A stretch of DNA of 64,000 bases from Palsa-147 sp049279675 (GTDB taxonomy: Bacteria; Acidobacteriota; Terriglobia; Acidiferrales; UBA7541): the NCBI GenBank assembly GCA_049279675.1, contig JBAPOP010000011.1, positions 1-64,000 of the forward strand. The letters are read 5' to 3'. Both the position numbers and the translations under genes were made by a program. The number at the start of each line of letters is the position of its first letter. The stretch's first letter is position 1. The notes under the pieces were generated by a model. The model ran no database searches. It had not been told where the DNA came from and worked only from the letters and a program-made list of their open reading frames with translations. Below are positions 24,696-31,509 of this stretch, piece after piece.

Positions 24696-24714
24696 TTCGC
24701 CGCTCCGGCGAATT
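24694..24714. promoter_or_regulatory. Perfect inverted repeat at the kinase start
   Basis: AATTCGCCG (24694-24702) and CGGCGAATT (24706-24714) are perfect arms around CTC. It overlaps the TTG start of the kinase gene, so it could be an operator or, in mRNA, a hairpin hiding the start. Confidence 0.4.
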
Positions 24715-25321
24715 CGACATCAGCATTCATGATCGTCACCAGCGAACGCCGCAGAGTGTCGAGTTTCAACCCCGCGAAACGGAGCGGGCCGGGAAGCCTG
24801 AGCCGCTGGCGAGAATTCGCAGTTAAGAAAGGCCCTATCAAGCGCAACCCCCATCACGCCGTGGACCGAAGCACTAGCTGGGAAACTACGGGAGAAGATA
24901 CTGCATTAGTTAATACGATGTCAACACTCAACCAAGCGAAAACGAATAAAGTTTGCTTATGGTTCTATGCGGTAGGAACGGACGCGGAAACTACTTAGCC
25001 GCTCTACGTAGGTAATTCCGCTGCTCATTTCCGTACTATTGCGAATTGCCTGCATTCCCTTTTCCCGCTACCTTCCCCATCCCAAAAGGGGCACCTACTG
25101 TATCTCGGTTTTGCCGCCGCTCCGCCGCCCAAGCACGGAGCCCGGCAACGGTCGTTCGCCCTCGCAGGCACCTAGGAATTTGGGTATTCTGGCGGGCGAG
25201 GATTCTCTCAGCCAACCCAAAGGCATGCGAGGGCGGGCGATCGAATAAGGCAAAGGCGCGGCAGGATCGCGCGCCCCACGGACAGGCGATGCCCGTCGCC
25301 ACGATCGATCACCCGGCACCC
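24715..25321. other. Intergenic region upstream of the kinase
   Basis: About 600 bp without a convincing gene. 24860-25050 is noticeably AT-richer than its surroundings (for example the stretch around TTAGTTAATACG) and probably holds the kinase promoter. Open frames here have no recognisable family, ribosome site or composition support. Confidence 0.5.
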
Positions 25322-25416
25322 GTAGGGTCCGTGGGCACACGGACCGGCCTTTCAGGGTTTCGATTTACATGCCGTCAAATTCGTAAAAACCCGGCCGGCC
25401 TGCCGGCCAGCCCTAC
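25322..25416. repeat. GTAG-headed inverted-repeat pair (family A, full copy)
   Basis: GTAGGG to CCCTAC, 95 bp, with left-arm changes (GTGGGCACACGG) that weaken the stem. It lies downstream of the minus-strand zinc-ribbon gene. Confidence 0.75.
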
Positions 25417-25431
25417 GAAGCCCTTCTCTTG

Positions 25432-25452
25432 CTGGCAGGACGCCCGCGCCAC
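25432..25452. repeat. Fragment of family-C palindromic repeat
   Basis: One arm only: CTGGCAGGACGCCCGCGCC followed by AC, ending in the complement of the GTGG head. It lies directly after the family-A copy at 25322, forming a composite. Confidence 0.5.
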
Positions 25453-25467
25453 GACTGCTTCATCTGG

Positions 25468-26331
25468 CTATTTGTAGGTAGCGACTACCTGTCCATCCAC
25501 GATCTGGATGTCGGTGACATCTGGCGGGAGCTTCAGCTTTTCGCGGTTTTCGGGTGACTCGAGCAATTGCTGGGCGGCAGATTGCAACAAGCTCGCCGGC
25601 AATGGAAGAGAGCCAAGCGAGCCGCTGACTGGTTCGAATTTCAGGTAGCCGCCCTCGGCGTGCACGTGGCCATCGAGCTCAAGCGAAAGATCCTGGCCGT
25701 GAAAGTTGTAGACGATATACGCCTTCACGAGATCGCCCTGCATATCCAGGCGCACATCTTTCACCGACGATTGCACTTCCTCGAGCGTGGGCGCAGCCTG
25801 CGGCGACGATTGCGGGGATGAGGCTGGGCTTGCAGGAACCACCGCGGCGGCAGCCGGTGCCACGGGCGGCGATGCGATCGGCGCTTCCGTGCGCCCATCG
25901 ATTGCGAGATTCTGATTCAGATAGGAATTCAGCTCGACGTTATCGAGCTGCAATTGGTGCGGCTGCCCTACGGATGACGCGGCTTCCGAAACTCGGATTT
26001 TCTCCTCGGCGCGCACAGCGGCATTCGGATCCATCTTCACCGGCGGCGGCGCGCCTTTGCGGAGAATCAGAATGAACACGAGGACTACGAAGGCCAGCGC
26101 AACCCATCGTGCTCGACGATAAAAATTGCGAAAGCCGGCGAAAGCGCTTTGTTCCTCAACGATCGGTAATGTGTCGCTGTGCGCCGTACCATCGCTCACC
26201 CGCGGCGAGTAAAGTGTCCCGCCATTGGTGATTTGCGCCGCTGTCTCGGCGTAATACGCGAAGAGCGTGGAGCATTTCGCGCATTTGTCCCCGCCATCCT
26301 GCTGGTAGCCGCAATTAGGGCAAACGATCAC
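25468..26331 (-). CDS. Membrane-anchored zinc-ribbon protein, unknown function
   Basis: A 287-residue protein. Residues 4-20 form a zinc ribbon (CPNC and CAKC), a single membrane helix lies at about 76-90 (WVALAFVVLVFILIL), then a Pro/Ala/Ser-rich linker (about 150-190) and a C-terminal folded part rich in beta strands (VKAYIVYNFHGQDLSLELDG). The topology suggests the ribbon in the cytoplasm and the C-terminal domain outside. The frame stays open to 26382; I prefer the GTG at 26331 because it puts the ribbon at the very N-terminus as in similar proteins, but the Shine-Dalgarno is poor. No family is recognised. A second zinc-ribbon protein lies at 28478-28807. Confidence 0.75.
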   Translation of the reverse strand: MIVCPNCGYQQDGGDKCAKCSTLFAYYAETAAQITNGGTLYSPRVSDGTAHSDTLPIVEEQSAFAGFRNFYRRARWVALAFVVLVFILILRKGAPPPVKMDPNAAVRAEEKIRVSEAASSVGQPHQLQLDNVELNSYLNQNLAIDGRTEAPIASPPVAPAAAAVVPASPASSPQSSPQAAPTLEEVQSSVKDVRLDMQGDLVKAYIVYNFHGQDLSLELDGHVHAEGGYLKFEPVSGSLGSLPLPASLLQSAAQQLLESPENREKLKLPPDVTDIQIVDGQVVATYK

Positions 26332-26455
26332 ATTTCGAATATAACAGGCGGCTACGCCCGCCGCAGTGCCCGCGCGCGGCACCGTGCCGCATGCCTACCC
26401 GTCCCCGCGGACAGGGCGCCGTTGTTGTATCTGTGATCGCGCGCGCGGCGGGTTC

Positions 26456-26523
26456 GTGGCGTGGGCATCCTGCCCGCGGATTTTCCGGCCGGCAGCAACC
26501 GGCCGGCCTGCGGCCAGCCCTAC
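26456..26523. repeat. Composite palindromic repeat (family C arm plus family A arm)
   Basis: GTGGCGTGGGCATCCTGCCC (family C head and stem) is joined through a short spacer to CCGGCCGGCCTGCGGCCAG and CCCTAC (family A right arm). Mixed elements like this imply recombination or shared mobilisation among the families. Confidence 0.6.
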
Positions 26524-26936
26524 TAAACTGTCGCCGGATCGGCGCGATTGCTCGACTGGCAATCGCAGGGCGCGTCGTACGGAGGCGCCAGGTTTCGCCG
26601 ATTCGCGCAGCCCTTCGAATTTCCACAGGCGCCCAAACGCACCTGTCCGCAAGGACAGCTCTCATCAAAGCGCAACTCTTCTTACGACTCAGGCCGAAAT
26701 CGCCCCTAAAAATGGGCCTTTCCGCACGTGGCAGCCAAATTCTGCTCGATGTGCGCTTTTGACGTGTAGTTACTAGTAGTACGACGGTACCTACAGAATG
26801 TAACCATCCCGCTAGAGCGTCCTGACGGGTTCGCTTGCTACCTTTGAACCTGTTGGAGGGGTACTGACCCTTCCGGGGCCGGCACGGTTCCGGCGCTCAG
26901 GCCGAAGAATGGCCAACGACACTGAGGAGCATGAGG
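26524..26936 (+). other. Leader region of the PilZ-receiver gene
   Basis: No gene is evident. The last 90 bp contain successive potential stem-loops: GGAGGGGT/ACCCTTCC near 26855-26875, GCCGG/CCGGC near 26880-26895, and GGCC/GGCC near 26900-26915. They resemble a structured 5' leader but match no riboswitch I know; a c-di-GMP (GEMM) aptamer was looked for and not found. Confidence 0.4.
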
Positions 26937-28364
26937 ATGCGTAAATTCAGACACTCTGGAAAGCTCAACGATCACGGCACACATTCTGAGGCGGAGCCGA
27001 TTAGCTTCAGCGGCGGAGTGATCGCCGATGAGATCGAAATTGATGGCACGGACGGACCCTCTGGAGCCTACGCCCCTGACACCGCGGCGCTCGAACACCC
27101 GTCGGAAGCAAGCGGCGTGATCATCGTGGGCGGCAGCATGCCGGAAGTCGAAGTGGAAGATAGCCACGCGGCATCCGCGCAGGAGAGCGCGACACCTCAC
27201 GCGCAACCTTCGAACGGCAACAGCGCGAATCACGAAGGCCACCACTCCGCGCAATCGCATTCGAAATCCGATCATGGCCACAAGTCCCGCCCGTCGGGCG
27301 AGGATCGCCGAAAGCGCCGCCGCGCACTGATTTCCGCGCCGGTGCGAGTGCGTCCTGTCCACATCACGGATGACGGCCCAAGCGAAATCACAACCACGGT
27401 GGACGTCTCGCGCAGCGGCTTGCTCTTTGCCTCGCAGCTCTCGACTTACAAGAACGGCATGGAAGTCGCCGTGGTGTTCCCATATAGCGCGATTCCCGGC
27501 GAAGTTTACGCCGAGCAGATCGGCCGCGTCGTTCGCCACGTAACTCTGGCAGATGGCCGGAAGGGCGTTGCCATCTGCTTCGAGAAGGCAGCGGTCGGCG
27601 AAGAATCTCTCGTCGATTCCGGCGGCCGGAGCTTCGCGCAGGAAAAGACGGTTGTAGCACCGATCACTCCGGGCGATGTTCTTACGCCCGCCGAGCAGAC
27701 TCGCGCAAAGATTCTCGTGGTCGAATCCGACGAGCGCGCGCGCACCACAATGTGCAGCTATTTGAACAACGATGGCTACAGCGCGATGGGCGTTGGCTCC
27801 GCCGCTGAAGCCCGCGAAGTACTTTCGACCATGGTTCCCGCCGTCGTGGTTGCCGAAATCGAAGGCGACGGCATGCATGGCTACGATCTCTGCACGTCGA
27901 TCAAGAAGGACGAGCGGCTTCGCGGCGTGCCTGTGATTCTCACGACGCGCTCCGCTTATCCGAGCGATTACGCGAACGCGCACGCCGTCGGCGCAATCAT
28001 TTGCATGGCGAAGCCGTTCAAGCAGGAAAAACTCGGACACATGGTTCGCTTGCTCGCTCCGCTCCGTAAGAAAGCGCACCTAATGCGCACGGATGTCGAG
28101 GACGCGGAGACGGCCAAGGCGCGCAAGATTCTCTACCCGTCGCATCGCACCAGCACGAAGCCAAAGATGAAATACAATCGCGACGAATTCAGCAAGCTCT
28201 GCGACGACGCGGTTCGCGAAAAGAATAAGCTGGATAACGGCGATCGTTTCGACGCCAACGACGGAGCCGCGGCGGCGTCAACGGTGAAGGAATCCAAGCA
28301 GAGCGAACCGTTAACTGGCCTCAAGGCATTGCGCCATCGCGCTGTATCACTCTTCAAGCGTTAG
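26937..28364 (+). CDS. PilZ domain fused to a degenerate receiver domain
   Basis: A 475-residue cytoplasmic protein. An acidic and His/Ser-rich N-terminus (1-118) is followed by a PilZ domain (about 122-218) with the c-di-GMP-binding RRKRRR arginine cluster and DVSRSG. A receiver-like domain (about 257-372) follows, and a charged C-terminus. In the receiver the phosphorylation position is Glu (VVVAEIEGDGMHG), and the first acidic cluster is VVESDE; the conserved Thr (ILTTRS) and Lys (MAKPFK) remain. It therefore probably cannot be phosphorylated normally and may mimic the active state. The start is ATG 26937 because GAGGAG lies 8 bp before it; the ATG 6 bp earlier is too close. Role: likely a c-di-GMP effector. 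Confidence 0.88.
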   Translation: MRKFRHSGKLNDHGTHSEAEPISFSGGVIADEIEIDGTDGPSGAYAPDTAALEHPSEASGVIIVGGSMPEVEVEDSHAASAQESATPHAQPSNGNSANHEGHHSAQSHSKSDHGHKSRPSGEDRRKRRRALISAPVRVRPVHITDDGPSEITTTVDVSRSGLLFASQLSTYKNGMEVAVVFPYSAIPGEVYAEQIGRVVRHVTLADGRKGVAICFEKAAVGEESLVDSGGRSFAQEKTVVAPITPGDVLTPAEQTRAKILVVESDERARTTMCSYLNNDGYSAMGVGSAAEAREVLSTMVPAVVVAEIEGDGMHGYDLCTSIKKDERLRGVPVILTTRSAYPSDYANAHAVGAIICMAKPFKQEKLGHMVRLLAPLRKKAHLMRTDVEDAETAKARKILYPSHRTSTKPKMKYNRDEFSKLCDDAVREKNKLDNGDRFDANDGAAAASTVKESKQSEPLTGLKALRHRAVSLFKR

Positions 28365-28477
28365 TCTCAATAGATTAAATCGCGGCATCTTCATACGGGC
28401 GGTCCGAATGGCCGCCCGCTTCGCCGCCGCGCCGGCAGTGGCATCACATTTTCAAGGATTCGGACGGCACTCTGAAT

Positions 28478-28807
28478 ATGGTCTGCCCAAAATGCAAACT
28501 CGACAATTGGGAGGACGTGCAGTTCTGCACGCGCTGCCACACCACGCTTCGTTTCGAGTGCCCGAAGTGCTGGTATAAGCAGAATCACGGCGGGACATGC
28601 GATCACTGCAGCGCGGATTTCAAGCAATATCAGGCTGTCTATCTCGCAGGCTTGATCGGCGAAAACGCGCGGGATACGCAAAAAGAAGCCGATAAGATCG
28701 GCCACGTGTTGACGGCGACGCAAATGGCCGTGACTTCAATCACGTCGCCCTGGATTGCCGTACTGCTCCTCGCACGAACAGTGATGTTCCGCCTTCTCCG
28801 CCCATAA
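28478..28807 (+). CDS. Double zinc-ribbon small protein
   Basis: A 109-residue protein with four CxxC pairs (C3/C6, C17/C20, C28/C31, C41/C44), enough for two zinc ribbons, and a hydrophobic C-terminal helix (about 85-107) that could anchor it in the membrane. No enzymatic motif is visible. It lies 113 bp after the PilZ-receiver gene on the same strand; a GC-rich hairpin without a T run (28396-28418) is in the gap, so cotranscription is possible. Function unknown; the family resembles the zinc-ribbon proteins annotated as hypothetical in this phylum. Confidence 0.75.
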   Translation: MVCPKCKLDNWEDVQFCTRCHTTLRFECPKCWYKQNHGGTCDHCSADFKQYQAVYLAGLIGENARDTQKEADKIGHVLTATQMAVTSITSPWIAVLLLARTVMFRLLRP

Positions 28808-28891
28808 CATCTACAATTGAACTGGTTAACCGTCGCGCGGCACAATCATGGCACGCCACCAATCCGCTCCGGCTTTTCAACCCCGACTCAT

Positions 28892-28917
28892 GTAGGGCTG
28901 GCCGGAAGGCCGGCCGG
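28892..28917. repeat. Half of a GTAG-headed palindromic repeat (family A, inverted)
   Basis: GTAGGGCTGGCC then GGAAGGCCGGCCGG, the family-A right arm in opposite orientation. It lies between the zinc-ribbon gene and the end of the minus-strand cassette, so it closes two convergent transcripts. Confidence 0.65.
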
Positions 28918-28933
28918 TTTTTGATCGCGCTGA

Positions 28934-29335
28934 CTATTTGAAATATCTCCCCGGCGGAAAAATTCCCGCGCGCGTGCATTCCCTTCCGACGGCCTTCTTC
29001 ACTTCCTTGAACCAATAATCGAATGTGCCTTCGGACGCTCCCACAAGCGCGATCGCGCGCTTGTATTCGACGCCGCGCAAAAAATAGATCTCGAATAATT
29101 TCCGCCGCCCTTTCCATTCCGGACGCCGCAGCGCTTTCTCTGCGGTCTTCTCGAAATCCGCGATGTATTCGGCGCCACGCGCTCGTTCCGGCCGCCAGAC
29201 GTAGCCGCCCGAGGGCCGCTTTAGATCCACCGCGGAGGTTTTGCGCCCGAGCCATTTCCGCAGCGTGCAATACCTGCCGTAGCACACGTCGAACACATCC
29301 TGGGGCTTCAACACGATCGCGCCTCTCAGTGGCAC
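28934..29335 (-). CDS. Sigma-region-4-like HTH protein (cassette gene 4)
   Basis: A 133-residue basic protein. The C-terminal half reads RRKLFEIYFLRGVEYKRAIA, then VGASEGTFDYWFKEVKKAVG, which looks like a sigma-70 region 4 or phage-antiterminator helix-turn-helix; this is judged by pattern only. The N-terminal half is Arg/Lys/Trp-rich. The listed start is a GTG at 29335; a second GTG at 29314 has AGAGG in better position and may be the real one. It is the last gene of a four-gene minus-strand series and lies 12 bp after the preceding gene. Likely a DNA-binding regulator; no target known. Confidence 0.65.
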   Translation of the reverse strand: MPLRGAIVLKPQDVFDVCYGRYCTLRKWLGRKTSAVDLKRPSGGYVWRPERARGAEYIADFEKTAEKALRRPEWKGRRKLFEIYFLRGVEYKRAIALVGASEGTFDYWFKEVKKAVGRECTRAGIFPPGRYFK

Positions 29336-29347
29336 TCATCGCCAAAA

Positions 29348-29770
29348 TCAATTCTCGCGTTTTATTTTTGTGCTCGAATGCGGATCGCATTCGAGCGCCT
29401 CGACGCATGCGTCCAGGCATTCGTGCCAGCCAGCGAGGTAGCCAGCCGCGTATTCCTCGGCAAGCCGCTGGCGCTCGCGAAAGACGCGCTGCATTTCTTC
29501 GCTCTCGTGCCGTTCGCGCCGCAACGCATTCCACGCGATGCCGGCGCGCCATGCGATTTCGCGAAACGCTTCGGCCAGCCAATGTAGCGGCAGCGGAAAA
29601 TAAACGGCTACGCGCCGCTGCGGCTCATACCACGCGATTCGCCATCCGCGAGGAATTCGCGCGCCAAACGTGACTTCGCGTCCGATAATTCCGCGCCGCT
29701 TCATTTGCTGAAGTCTTTTCGCGCGCCGCTCATGCGCTTTCGCTTTCTCCGGTGCCGCTTCGACGCACAC
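29348..29770 (-). CDS. Unknown protein with charged helical C-terminus (cassette gene 3)
   Basis: A 140-residue protein starting with GTG at 29770, inside the end of the preceding gene (41-bp overlap in another frame), so translation is probably coupled. An N-terminal basic part is followed by a beta-rich stretch (TFGARIPRGWRIAWYEPQRR), then long amphipathic Arg/Glu helices (about 65-125) suited to a coiled coil, and a Cys pair near the end. No family recognised. An internal ATG at 29704 is a possible alternative start but lacks a ribosome site. Its tight packing within the cassette supports its reality. Confidence 0.6.
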   Translation of the reverse strand: MCVEAAPEKAKAHERRAKRLQQMKRRGIIGREVTFGARIPRGWRIAWYEPQRRVAVYFPLPLHWLAEAFREIAWRAGIAWNALRRERHESEEMQRVFRERQRLAEEYAAGYLAGWHECLDACVEALECDPHSSTKIKREN

Positions 29771-30392
29771 ACGGGCCTTCGCCGGCTCTCAGTTCGCACC
29801 GGACGATTTCTTGCTTGAGATTTCGCAATTGAAGCAGTGCCTGTCGATTTTGCGGAAATTGCGTACTTTGCGTCGATGGCTCGAGTGCCCGCTCAGGATT
29901 TCGTGGTTTTGCTTTTCCTAAACAGAAGCCGTTGTTTTTATATTTTCCTTCTACATATCCACTACTTATCCGCCCTGGAAATGCAGGCATTTCAGTTTCT
30001 TGCGCGGCATCGTCTCCGCAATTCTGCGTACTGCGCTCCGCATTTCTGCGGACCCTCTCCGCAATATTGCGTACGCCAGCCTCGCGCGAAAACTTCTTCG
30101 CCTTGGTGATTTGCACAATCACTCCACCTGCCGCCGTCCGCGTTTGGACATAGCCGCCCTCGCGCAGAATTCGCATCCAGCGCTCGAGCGTCCGCGGCTC
30201 GAAGCCCGTTTCTTCCTCGATCTCGCGATAACCGATCGGTTTTCCGCCGAGCACCCAGCCCGTCGTTCCCTCCTGCCGCGTCTGCCGCAGAATTAGCCAG
30301 CCGTAGAGCCACAGCGCCGATCCCATGCGCTCGTAATGCTGCGCTTCGAAGAGCACGCCACGGAGTCCCGCGTTGAAATCTTTTCCTCGCAT
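29730..30392 (-). CDS. Winged-helix DNA-binding protein, replication-organiser-like (cassette gene 2)
   Basis: A 220-residue protein from the chosen ATG at 30392, which has GAGAGG upstream; a TTG at 30410 is the alternative. Residues about 15-100 form a winged helix: WLYGWLILRQTR, then IGYREIEEETGFEPRTLERW as the helix-turn-helix and MRILREGGYV with a beta wing ending TKAKKF. This pattern resembles the N-terminal domain of phage replication-initiation (O-like) proteins. The rest is low-complexity and Arg/Gln-rich. No integrase, terminase or structural phage gene accompanies it. The C-terminus overlaps cassette gene 3. Probably binds DNA; whether it acts in replication or transcription is unknown. 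Confidence 0.65.
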   Translation of the reverse strand: MRGKDFNAGLRGVLFEAQHYERMGSALWLYGWLILRQTRQEGTTGWVLGGKPIGYREIEEETGFEPRTLERWMRILREGGYVQTRTAAGGVIVQITKAKKFSREAGVRNIAERVRRNAERSTQNCGDDAAQETEMPAFPGRISSGYVEGKYKNNGFCLGKAKPRNPERALEPSTQSTQFPQNRQALLQLRNLKQEIVRCELRAGEGPCVRRSGTGESESA

Positions 30393-30464
30393 TCGCCTCT
30401 CGCGTCTCAAACCTGATTGCTAAATAATTTGACTTGCCGTTTAGCGACGCTCGCTTTTGCGCCG

Positions 30465-30854
30465 TCAACACTGCCCGCAATACGGCAACTGGACTTTCTT
30501 AAAGCCGCGTTCCGTCGCGCGCAGGCGTTCAATCCTCATCACCGATTCGTGATGGCAATACGCGCAACGGCGCTTTTCGGCGTCGCTGGGCAGTTGCGTA
30601 AACTTGTCTAGGCTCCGCTGCCATCGCATATTTTCCACGCGCAGATTTTCCTTTGCGCGATTTTCAGGGCTCGTCCGCCATCGCCGCATGTATTCGCGGT
30701 TCTGTTTGCGCCTGCACGCGAGAAGTTTTCGTTCCTCGTCCGCCGTTCCGGTTTTCTGCCGGACTCGCGCTCCGCGAATTTTGCGTGCTCCCGCATGCTT
30801 CGGCCTCGTCGCGTCAACGATCGCAATCTCGGAAAGTGCCCTCATGGCCATCAC
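30465..30854 (-). CDS. Small basic zinc-finger protein (cassette gene 1)
   Basis: A 129-residue, very Arg-rich protein that ends in a four-cysteine metal site: CAYC, then CGQC as the last four residues, about 28 residues apart. The middle (NREYMRRWRTSPENRAKENL) resembles the basic helices found near HNH-type phage proteins, but the HNH His/Asn residues are not evident, so no nuclease is claimed. The first codon is GTG at 30854, with ATG codons two and four residues in. It is the first gene of the cassette, transcribed leftwards from the palindromic region at 30900. Probably binds nucleic acid. Confidence 0.6.
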   Translation of the reverse strand: MMAMRALSEIAIVDATRPKHAGARKIRGARVRQKTGTADEERKLLACRRKQNREYMRRWRTSPENRAKENLRVENMRWQRSLDKFTQLPSDAEKRRCAYCHHESVMRIERLRATERGFKKVQLPYCGQC

Positions 30855-30899
30855 GCACCCCGTCCGCGGCGTCCAGGCACACCCGTTCGCCTTTCTGCC

Positions 30900-30917
30900 G
30901 CTCGTTATTTAACGAGC
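30900..30917. promoter_or_regulatory. Perfect palindrome between divergent genes
   Basis: GCTCGTTATTTAACGAGC: 8-bp arms around TT. It lies 46 bp upstream of cassette gene 1 (leftward) and 98 bp upstream of the rightward gene at 31015, with AT-rich -10-like sequences (TATAAC at about 30961, TATATC at about 30932) nearby. Best read as an operator for a dimeric repressor that controls both directions. Confidence 0.5.
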
Positions 30918-31014
30918 AGTTCCATCGCGGGTTATATCTAAGCAGTTATTATTCGCGCGCTATAACGTCGTCCCGGCGCTCAGCGTGGATGGTGAACCCC
31001 GGGAGGCCCATAAT

Positions 31015-31509
31015 ATGAGCGATGCAAAACCACCGTTTCATTTCATTGCAACCTGCTCGACAATTTCGCTTCAGTCGTACGAACTCGCGCGTCTGGACGC
31101 CGCCGCCAACCTGCGCCGCCAATTACAAGAACTGACCGACCAGTGGATCGAAGCCGAAGTTGAAGCGCGTTTGGCTCGATGGGCGCTTGAGCACCGCCGC
31201 CGCGATCCGCAAATTCGTTTCGATGAATTTGTGGCAATCGACTGCCCGACCGCACCTGTGAAATCTCTGGCATCGCACCGCCGTAGGCGCGCGCTTGTCG
31301 AAGCTCTTCCGGACGCCCCGCCGATAACGGCGCACGATGTATTAGCTCTTCCAGCATCGCCACCATCGAGCGTCTCGCTCGGCATGCTGGCACCAGCTGC
31401 GCCACCATCCGCGCAAAGTCGGGCGATCTCGCGCCGTTCGCGATGGTTCGGCACGGACCGCCTTATCCGCCGACGCGCTCGCCGCTTCGCGCGGCAAATC
31501 TCTTCCTAA
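31015..31509 (+). CDS. Unknown protein, Ala/Arg-rich
   Basis: A 164-residue protein. The start is ATG 31015, preceded by GGGAGG at good spacing; the frame opens earlier at 30985 without a ribosome site. Residues 20-60 form a likely amphipathic helix (LARLDAAANLRRQLQELTDQ, then WIEAEVEARLARWALEHRRR), the middle is ordinary, and the C-terminus (about 140-164) is strongly basic. No family is recognised. It diverges from the four-gene cassette across the palindrome at 30900, so it may be part of the same accessory unit. Confidence 0.55.
   Translation: MSDAKPPFHFIATCSTISLQSYELARLDAAANLRRQLQELTDQWIEAEVEARLARWALEHRRRDPQIRFDEFVAIDCPTAPVKSLASHRRRRALVEALPDAPPITAHDVLALPASPPSSVSLGMLAPAAPPSAQSRAISRRSRWFGTDRLIRRRARRFARQISS

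Noticed and set aside
25036..25302. 88-codon minus-strand frame between kinase and repeat
   Set aside because: No ribosome site or family; runs into a family-A repeat.
26850..26936. c-di-GMP riboswitch before the PilZ gene
   Set aside because: The conserved GEMM core sequences were looked for and not found; only generic hairpins are present.
30465..30854. HNH endonuclease assignment for cassette gene 1
   Set aside because: Two CxxC pairs are present, but the required His-Asn-His core is not.
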